From: Dipylidium caninum
Taxonomy: Eukaryota > Platyhelminthes > Cestoda > Cyclophyllidea > Dipylidiidae
NCBI GenBank assembly: GCA_017562135.1
Contig: QEYB01000921.1
Span: forward strand, 1,116,001 to 1,180,000
Direction: 5' to 3'
DNA: 64,000 bases
Made by a program: the position numbers and the translations under genes. The notes beneath the pieces were generated by a model. That model did no database searches and was not told the DNA's origin. It saw nothing but the letters and a program-made list of their open reading frames with translations. Positions 53,460 to 64,000 of the stretch are shown piece after piece; positions within the stretch are counted from its first letter, which is position 1; every line of letters starts with the position of its first letter.

Positions 53460-53534
53460 AGTCTAATTAATAGACGAAAGTGTTGTCAAAGAAAATCAGT
53501 TAAGAAATTTATACAACAGATAGTCGATACGTCG

Positions 53535-55829
<2,295 letters not shown>

Positions 55830-57000
55830 AATACACAAGATCCATTGTCCCAGAACCGAAGCTTTCCCCGGTGAGGATGTTGACCCGGTGGACATGAAGT
55901 ATTCAGTGATCTTTATCGTCAGGCTCTAACGGAGATGAAGCTAGAGGAGAGACAGCCGTAGAAGTTCTAGACTTCCTCGTAGCCACTACACATGTTGTTG
56001 TTTCGAGGTACGTTAAAAGCAGTCTACCTGTGTGAAACATCCAGCTTCCCTGTAGACGCCAACAGGATGACCTGCTACGCTCCTCTACGGACGAAATTTG
56101 CCAATTTTGCCTTATAAGATTTGGTGGAGAACATCGGTTAAACCATCAGTATGTTCTCCAGCCTCATTATCTCTGTGAAAAGCACCCGATGTCGTAATGT
56201 ATTCCACTTGCCTGATTACAATTTGCAATGGATTTCTGTTTGGGTTATTACTCCTTCCCTTTTAGAGCGATGACGACTGTCGGTGGGTGCGGAGTCGGGT
56301 ATTGAAAGTGCCACTGCAATGTCTACTGTCTCGTGCATGAGTGGACAGGATTCCGAACTTCGTTGCCTTCTATAATGGCGTTTTTAGTGCATCGCGACTA
56401 CAAAGGACCTTTAAGCTTTCCTTCGCTAGAATTTTCACGTTCTCCCCTCCAAGGATTCAGTTTGCTGGCTTCGCGCACCTTTTAGATCGGTGAAACTCTG
56501 CGTCTACAACCCACTGGGTGCAGATGCTGACTTCTTGCACTTGCATTAGCCTTCCATCTGAAAATCATGGTGGTTCTTGATCCCAGATTATGTATTCGCA
56601 ATGAGAACAAACGATTTCGGTTGATGAAAATGGCCGAGTAAAAAACCCTCTCGTCTCTTTCCCCAAGAGTACACTTCACTTTTTCAAGGGGTGTACGTAG
56701 AACTCCAGAAATGTGGCCGAGTACGTCTCGACAAAATGATATTATTTCCAATCATTGGCAAATCGTCCGTAATGAGGATGCGACGAAATCATGGGAGGTG
56801 ATTTTTACGTCCTTTTCACCTACCAGATCTCACATATACCAGCAAAGTTCATCCTGTTGTACGGATATTTCACTCTGGCACAGGCTTCTTTTGTCCACCG
56901 CATGCTCGATGCCAATGTTTTGCCGCCATCACATAACTTCTCGAAGGCTAAAAGTATATAATCAGGCTATTGCGGTTTGTTCACACGCGTTTTTGACGTG
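55830..57000 (-). repeat. Dispersed repeat family, copy B (inverted relative to copy A)
   Basis: The reverse complement aligns by eye with 5,960-7,290. The core at 56,141-56,272 is nearly identical to 6,561-6,684. Copy B has an extra segment of roughly 80 bases at about 56,635-56,715 flanked by similar ACTCGGCCA words, suggesting an internal duplication. An 89-codon minus-strand frame at 56,482-56,751 (with FYSAIFINRNRLFSLRIHNL) may be a coding remnant. I do not recognise the protein. Confidence 0.8.
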
Positions 57001-60000
57001 ATCAGCAAACTATATGAGACTAGATGTTTATCTCGAGCCACTGGCCTGTAGAGTAACGCAAACTCTGCATCGCGCCTAGGCTGCGGCTTCTCCTGTCAGT
57101 GATCATGAAAGGCGGTGTTGTGTACTACACAAGTGAGGATGTCTGTCGTCCGCCCCAGTGCACACCAATGACGAAATGGTTTCTCAACGATGCCTCTTTG
57201 ACGCAGAATTTAAACACATTTTTGGCTATCTGAGATATGTTCTGCATCGTTACATCTAGACAAGAGAGAAGTGGGAGCAACTTGGTTTAGAACAGCCACT
57301 TTTAGCAAATTACTTAATTTCGACCCCATCTCAGCCAACTGAAATTTCAAGTAATGAAACACGGAGCTTTATTTTGTTAGGTTTATACTCTGGAGGGGAA
57401 GAGAAGGAGGAAAGGGATGTGTAAATCTAACACCATCGTTCAATTACTGCGAGGGGAGGCCGCCAGGATGGCAAGAAATGGTGAGTAGAGGCAAATAAAT
57501 GAGGGCGTATCCGTGACAGCCACACGATGCTGTGGTCCTAGTCCGGACGGGCGTCAGTCGGCTGTCAAATCTACTCAGATGGATGGGCAGCGTGACGACA
57601 CATGGTCGGACACAGTGCACACTGTCCGACAGCATAAATTAGATTCCATCATCACTGGTTGTCGGCCAGTCGGGAGCGGACAGCCTCGAAACACCGTGTC
57701 AGATACGACAAAATGCTGCCATGCAGGTGATGCTTAACTCCATCACCACAGCATTTCTCTAAAGCTAATTTAACAAATTGGCATTGCCTTCTTCCCTAAT
57801 TATTTAAAATTATTTTCTTAAAATAGATACGTGGAAAGTCAACAGTCGTAGGCTAATGGGTGGATATGAGCTATTAACGATTAGCTTTAGCCGCTTGGAG
57901 AAATAACATTTACTGTACAAATTCAGCGATTTTCTACCAGCCTCAATGGTAAGAGGCAGCACACCATCTTCCGCCAAAAAGGCTGTGGTAGCTTGCCTCT
58001 TCTCGCAAATCAGACGAGCTAAGTCAAAGCTGGACAAATCTGAAATTCCAGTTCTGAAATCTACAAGTCGGGGAGGCGTCGTACGACGAAAGTCGGGAGA
58101 TAATCCGTTGTCGGGGTGTCATCCTCCTGACTTGGCGTGTACCCATGTGAAAACCTCGTTTTCTCCATTCATTTGCCTTCTACGTACACTAATTCGTAAG
58201 TTTCCTTTGCCAAACCCCTAAGCGGACCTGAGGGGAAGAACACATTATTCGCGTTTGGAAGCGAGCTACCGCCTAATTTATTGACAGTAAGCACGAAAAC
58301 ATAGTCCGGAGGCCAATCAGCACGTCTCAAAGTTAAAGACCGGCTCAACTTAGATCTAACTATGGAGGCATTACAGGGCATCTGAGTTTTGTGAGTGATG
58401 ACTTCTTCACTAAAGAAGGTTAAAAAAACTCTTGACAACAGTTGTGTGGTTGATTTGACTCGAGTGAAACCCACTGCAGCACGAATGAGACGTGTGTTAT
58501 TGCTGTTCACGCCAAAACGATGCGGCAGCACAGACGTTGTTTAAATCGTTTACGCAGGCTAAGCAGCAGCATGATTACTGGGGACGAAAGAAGAGGACTT
58601 AAGCTGAGCTGCGGCGTCCGGATTTCGCGGTGTACAGCAGAGAGGACCGCAAATTTACTGCTGCTGTTAATACACTAAAACCACTTTACTATAGACGTTC
58701 CACCGTCTGCTGAGATCCACACGACATTAATCAAAGTGACAGACAACAATGGACATAGCGAGGGTACACGTATAAGCGTGTGCGTGTATGTGTGGATGCA
58801 AGAGAATTTTATTATGGACGAGGCGCCGAGATATTCGTAGAAGCCTTTAACATCAGTCGTTTTGTGTTTTGTCGTGCTGAGACATTTGGACTCCTGTTAG
58901 TGCAACACCGGTGTCATCCCCGTGACCTACGTCAACTTTGACGGCTTGGACGACGGCGACCCCAAGTAACCGAGAGAAACTAGTAGATGCTAAAATTTAC
59001 TCAAAAGGGCTAGCCAACAATCGACGGAGTATCAGTGGCGCAGAAGAAACTCTGAAGTTAGTCCCAACGAAGTTACGTCGGCCTCAGACACACACCACCG
59101 GCAGTCGCGTCCAAATTCGAAATGGCTGACATGGGAAAAGAGGACACCCACGCCGGTGCCACGAAAGTCTCCCTTTTAACCCCTTAGGAGAAAATAAAAT
59201 GTTAGAATTTGGTTTGCTGTAGACTCCCCCTGTTCGTGGGAGAGGTTTAGGTGCAAAGAAAAAATCATCCTTTGATACTTTAGATTCGCATTCCACATTT
59301 GTGTCGGTTATCTTCAATTGGTCATGAGGTGACCACATCATCGGAGTCGGAATTGCAGCATTAATGCAAACCCCACGCCTGTAGAACCTTCAAGTCCCAC
59401 GATTGATGAAGAACATCCACAGAGAATTCCCAACCGATCAGAGGGACGCAAAAATGGTGGTTTCAAAAGTTTAAGGAGTGCGAATTTCCTTGACTAGTGA
59501 TGAACTCAGATAACAGTAAAAGTATCATTCCAAAATGTGGCCTTGATAAGTGGTCTTCGGAAGTAATTTGCTATTCGCCTCCACTTAATTGTCAAGTGCG
59601 GTCAGGGAGGTATGAAGGCTATTTGCGCAAAAGGAAATCAATTCAAACAAATGAGCAGGAAAAAATGAGGGTCTCCGGGGTAAGCTTATTAAAAGGATAA
59701 TAAAAACACCTTCCAGGCTGGGAATCTAAAAAGCATTACAGGAAATAGGATGTCCCTTTAGGGGTAGACGCTGGTCTTTGGCCAGATTTCACTAAAAGCT
59801 AGGCAAGAGACCCAATACAGGCTCTCAGGCACCACTTAGCTGTCCTAAACCGGAGGTCGCGCCTTTATGCACTGATGGAAAGGAGACATTAAAACAAGTT
59901 GTTTGTGTTGCACTAAAGGACAATTAGACTGCACGTGAAAACCGCCCCATAGGTGCGTAAATCGTATCTCTTCAGGACTTTGGGTAAGGTCTAGTCGTAT

Positions 60001-61640
60001 TAACGCAGGGTCAAGTGAGTGAGCAGATGTAACTATTTGTATCCTGCGTTTAAATTTGCTAAAAATTGCTTAGTTGTAATTCTAGATTAGGCGTCAACAA
60101 ATGGCTAGATTGTATGACATATAACGGCTTCATGTTTGATCATAGAGCAAGATAGGCAATGATTTAGCTTCATAAAAACGTTGCTGGCGATCTCGAGGTA
60201 GTGGGCAACATCAGGAGATATTGTGTGAAGGAACGGTTCTCAAGTAAAACACCGAAAGTTCACTATCAACTCCCTAAATTAGCATTTGTGAAGGGTGCCA
60301 AGAGTCAAATCTGAGAAAGTTATGAAATTCGCTGTCACTGGTCTAAAGAATGCGAGAAAAGGTGATGAAACCGACAACCCAGACCGGCAACAAATTGTTC
60401 CGCGAATAAACGCGTTAGTGCGTCGCCATGGCCCGCTCGGAAAATAGGTTTGGTAATTGGATATTTTTACGACCAATGGACACAGGGCAAACGCTCGATT
60501 AACCAATAAGTGGCTTGATTCCTTTCCGGTCAGAGTGACGCAAATTTCTGTGGCCTCTAATTGGTGGGTCAGCTTTCAGGTACTTTTAAGGAGCGGTTAC
60601 ATGCTCCCGCGTCCTTTCTTGCCGAATTGTCTGTCCGAGGTTCTTGTCCGCAGACTGCGAAGAGTAAAGTGACCCTATTATTTTTGGTATTTAAAGAATA
60701 TTACGTGAAATAACTTGTATCATAGTAAACTAATATTTTTTTATTTGAGGCATTTATAGTAAAGTATACATTAACCGAGGCCTCTGTTTGAGCATGTTGC
60801 CAGTTATTTCACATGCTTTTGAATTTATACAACTCCTAGATTCTGTTTATTTTCGATTAACAACCTGTTTTTCTGTGCACCATTACCGTATGACCGTCTT
60901 CTACAAAACCCTATTTCTTTATAATTCAAAATTTTTTCTAATATCCCTGCTATTAATTATATGGCTTTTTACTGGAAAACACAGACACAAACTTTTTCAG
61001 CTTCATTGATTCTAGTGTTAATGTTTCACATGTCCAAGTAAATTACCATACTGCTGAAATGCTTTAATTTCCAGCTTTCAGACATCCTGGTTTTTCTGCT
61101 TAAAAAGTCTGCGCCAGAGAATCTTAATGCAAACACACTTTGGTGACCACTTGCACAAATATGTTAATATACGGTCACCTGGTAACATGCCCGGCATTTC
61201 CCGCAACTTGACACTACACCAGTGCCTGTTTTAAACTTGGTGATCTTTAAATTCCTGATTTTTTACTTCATAGTCAAATGTTACCAGAATGCTTAATCAC
61301 TTTTCAATACTTCTTACCACATACTTTCATGTATTCTCAATTATAAGTGAATATCTTTTTTTTAGAAGAGTGCGTTTACATATTTTTGTTAGGTTAATTT
61401 CTAGATTAGCTGGCCCACTATCTACCCGCTCTTATATCAGAGGAGACATTCTGCACCAACTGTTAAATTTTAATTAATCTACGTTCTTATTACCTAAGTG
61501 TTTTGGTGTTTTTCGACATGGGCCATGAGCGTTTTGGGATAATTCTGTTTTAAAGACGGTTCTTAGTCCCGAGGAGTAACAGATTCGGGTAAAGCCTATC
61601 ATGGTGGTGGTGAAGCTTCGTGTGTTGGCAGGAATTTTTT
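57001..61640. other. Gene-poor region, no exon supported
   Basis: Short open frames only. It includes a near-palindromic sequence at 57,605-57,630 and several GC-richer blocks (57,440-57,740, 58,000-58,650, 60,300-60,670) that read like decayed mobile-element sequence, without recognisable protein motifs. From about 60,670 to 61,640 it is plain AT-rich 5' flank of the transporter gene. Confidence 0.45.
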
Positions 61641-61648
61641 TTTGTAGC

Positions 61649-62161
61649 ATGTCTGGTGGAGACGGATGTGAAAAATATGCGATGGATAAGATGACGAAAG
61701 TTGAAGAAGAAGTTTCTAAAGATATGGAAATAAATTTGGAGGATATTGAGCCTCCAGTGCCCCCAGACGGAGGTTGGGCATGGGCTGTGCTTCTGGGTAG
61801 CTTCGTTTGCATGTTCTGCGTTGATGGGCTCTCCTTCTCCTTCGGCGTCCTCCTCTTTGACCTCCAAACTAGCTTTGAATGCACAACGTCAAAAATTTCA
61901 CTAGCAGGTTCCCTTATCGTGGGGTTCACTCTCATCTCGGGTACATTTTCTACTTGGATTTGCCTCCTTTTTGCCCTTTTCACTTTTCTCCTCTTACGAT
62001 TGTTACTATTTTCACAGGTCCAATTGTCAGTGCTGTGTCCAATGTGCTCAGTTCCCGATGCTTGGTTTTAATTGGATCTGCAGTGTCTTTTTTATCAGTA
62101 CTCTCTTGTGCTTTTGTTTACGATATCGACGTCTTCATTGTGCTTTTTGGTTTCGTCACTG
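61649..62161 (+). CDS. Monocarboxylate transporter-like protein (SLC16 family), first two coding exons
   Basis: A major-facilitator membrane transporter, incomplete: only the N-terminal 145 codons lie in the window. Exon 1 is 61,649-61,940 and exon 2 is 62,018-62,161, with a 77-nt GT-AG intron and a GTGAGT donor at 62,162. After an acidic cytosolic leader comes PPDGGWAWAV, the signature DGGWGW-type motif at the start of the first membrane helix in SLC16 proteins. Then follow DGLSFSFGVLLFDL and hydrophobic segments LAGSLIVGFTLISG, CLVLIGSAVSFLSVLS and VFIVLFGFVTG (first helices). The substrate (lactate, pyruvate, or other) cannot be told from this part. The ATG lies one base after TTTTTTTTGTAG, a strong acceptor-like sequence. 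An in-frame ATG at 61,601 is less likely. The rest of the gene is not seen before 64,000. Confidence 0.88.
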
Positions 62162-64000
62162 GTGAGTTTGCTCTCTCCGTTTTCTTATAAGAATGAAATA
62201 TTTGTTGTTGCAGCCGATCCGGCCGTATCCCAGGTTTCGAAGTAGTCTGGAGCAAATATCGCAGAACCTGTGTTTCGTGTAAAATACCACCACTCATGGG
62301 TGTTAAAAGATATTGAGCTGAAACATTAACAACAGCTTTTTCTGAAGTAGGACATACTTAGTGATGCACTTTAGGAAAAGCTTAATGAGGATTACGGGAG
62401 GATGCTTATCCCCATTTCACACTAAATCCAATTTATTGCGAATCCACTTATCTTCTCCCCTCTTTATTGCCTAACTAAATCCCTCCGAATTTACCTTGTA
62501 TTTGTTAGCTCACTTTAACGCTTGATAAACGATACCCGTGGCGTTCAGGAGGAGCGGTCAGCTATTCACATGACCTTCCAGCCCTCTCACTGAACGAAAC
62601 CTCATACCTCGGGGGTGGAAAGTTTTTAATTGAAAATAATTTGTTCTCTCGTTGTGTCACCAGTTCATTACCTTGGTGGAAATAAATTTTTTTGTTAACA
62701 AACAAGGGGACTGTGAGCTTGTACATATGCCACAAAGGCCGAGTCGCCAGGCGTAATCATGCCAAGTCAAAGAATGATGAGTTCATGCACATTAAATCGA
62801 ACACCAGTGTATCATGTTGATCTTCACTTGATATGTCGGCAATTTTATCATTTTGCTGCTGTTTCGCGCGTGAAATAGAGATTGGAATAAGTTGCTTTGC
62901 TCTACCTGCCTATTTGTTGCCTTTCCTAGAGACTTTTCATTGGCACTGCACTACATTTTTGCACCAAATTCACAACTTGAATTTGTGAAATAGGGCAATC
63001 TCAGGCAATATTTGTCAAGGAAACATGTCGAATTTCTTCCTATGAGCTGCTTAAAAATCATGATCTGCAACTAATATCGCGTTAGATGGACTAACTGTTA
63101 TTGCTTCCTCGTGCGCCTCTAGCTTTCTATACTTTCGAAATCGTAATTGGGACAGTTAATATTTGTGAGACTCATTGACGAAGGATTGTGGGTTTTGTGG
63201 AGGTGAGGGGAAATTTCAGCCCTCATCGATTGACCGTATACATACATCAAGATAGGTGAGCACGATAGATTCCCCTCTCAGACGCAGTTCCCACTCATGC
63301 AGCGGTTTCCCAACCCCTCTCCCCTCAGCCCCTGCACCTCGTCACGGTGCTGTATGCGTGCGTATCAGTGTGTTCGTGTGTGTGCGCGCATTCCAGCAGT
63401 GACGAAAGGAATGACGAAATAGTTTATCACATGCGTGATTGTTTTGGAGCCCTAGAGTGTGAAATTGCTCCCTTATTATCCACTTCTTGAGGTATATGTT
63501 GATCACCCTGTGCTGTCCTCTGCCATCATATTATTATAACTTGGTCAATGGTGTGAATTGAGCATAAATTCATTGCCATCAGTAAGACTAAGGCATGGCG
63601 CCATGGACTTGTAAGTTGGCACCAAATCTTTTCCTTTATACACAGCAAAATTAAGTCATTTCGACTTAACTGCCATTTGGATCTCTCGTCGATTGTTAGT
63701 TTTGACGACCAGCCTTGATACTCCATTCCTAGTATCAAATGCATTGGATCTTTTAAAAAATTGACTAACTTCCGTAGATAGTCTAAAATAAGATCTGTTT
63801 CTTGATTTTTCTTCGGCTATTTGCATGAATTTTGCCCAACATGTCTCGTTGTTGCGGTTGCATACGCTCTGACTAACTTGGCCTTTCATTATTCAAAATT
63901 TCTTTCGGTATTGGAAATGTGGGGCTGTTCCATGGTCTTAACTGGCTCTCAGTAGACAACATTTCGAAAAATACTCACAGCAGTAAGATGCTCGGAAGAC
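62162..64000 (+). other. Intron of the SLC16-like gene, running off the window
   Basis: It starts with GTGAGTTTG. I find no acceptor followed by the conserved third membrane segment of the family, so the next exon is presumably beyond 64,000. No other gene is recognised in this stretch on either strand. Confidence 0.5.

Overview
This is eukaryotic nuclear DNA, most likely from a parasitic flatworm, with a tapeworm my best guess. Spliced genes are interleaved on both strands. Several have animal orthologues that can be read directly: BCAS2/SPF27, BDP1, COPS2, RagA and an SLC16 transporter. Introns fall into two classes: ultra-short ones (26-44 nt) and kilobase-scale ones (up to about 10 kb). 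That mixture is characteristic of trematodes and cestodes. The assignment is an inference; no species-specific marker was seen.

Layout. Positions 1-11,700 are GC-richer and rich in microsatellites. They hold the last two exons (9,312-11,480, + strand) of a cysteine-rich gene that looks like Argos/giant-lens, a secreted antagonist of EGF-receptor ligands. A GC-rich candidate upstream exon lies at 4,881-5,185, and one copy of a dispersed repeat lies at about 5,960-7,290. An AT-rich block (about 11.7-19.5 kb) carries BCAS2 on the minus strand (12,923-15,289). A 20.8-kb C2H2 zinc-finger gene (19,531-40,287, + strand, 8 exons, 389 aa, every intron phase 1) fills the next GC-richer, microsatellite-laden stretch.

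From 43.7 to 55 kb lies a compact, AT-rich housekeeping cluster. It contains BDP1 (+, 8 exons, 446 aa), COPS2 (-, 2 exons, with an apparent one-base deletion), a YIL108W-type zinc metallopeptidase (+, 5 exons, 518 aa) and RagA GTPase (-, 7 exons, 308 aa). BDP1 and COPS2 are convergent, COPS2 and the peptidase are divergent, and the peptidase and RagA are convergent with only 106 bp between stop codons. A gene-poor stretch (55-61.6 kb) holds the second, inverted copy of the dispersed repeat and other degenerate sequence. The window ends inside an SLC16-type monocarboxylate transporter (+, from 61,649).

The genes do not form a pathway. The housekeeping set covers splicing (BCAS2, Prp19 complex), RNA polymerase III initiation (BDP1), cullin deneddylation (COPS2) and amino-acid signalling to TORC1 (RagA). 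The two large-intron genes look regulatory or developmental. All exon chains were built by hand from GT-AG signals, reading-frame phase and remembered family motifs. In the five complete gene models without a lesion, summed exon lengths are exact multiples of three, which independently supports the structures; the COPS2 chain is one base short.
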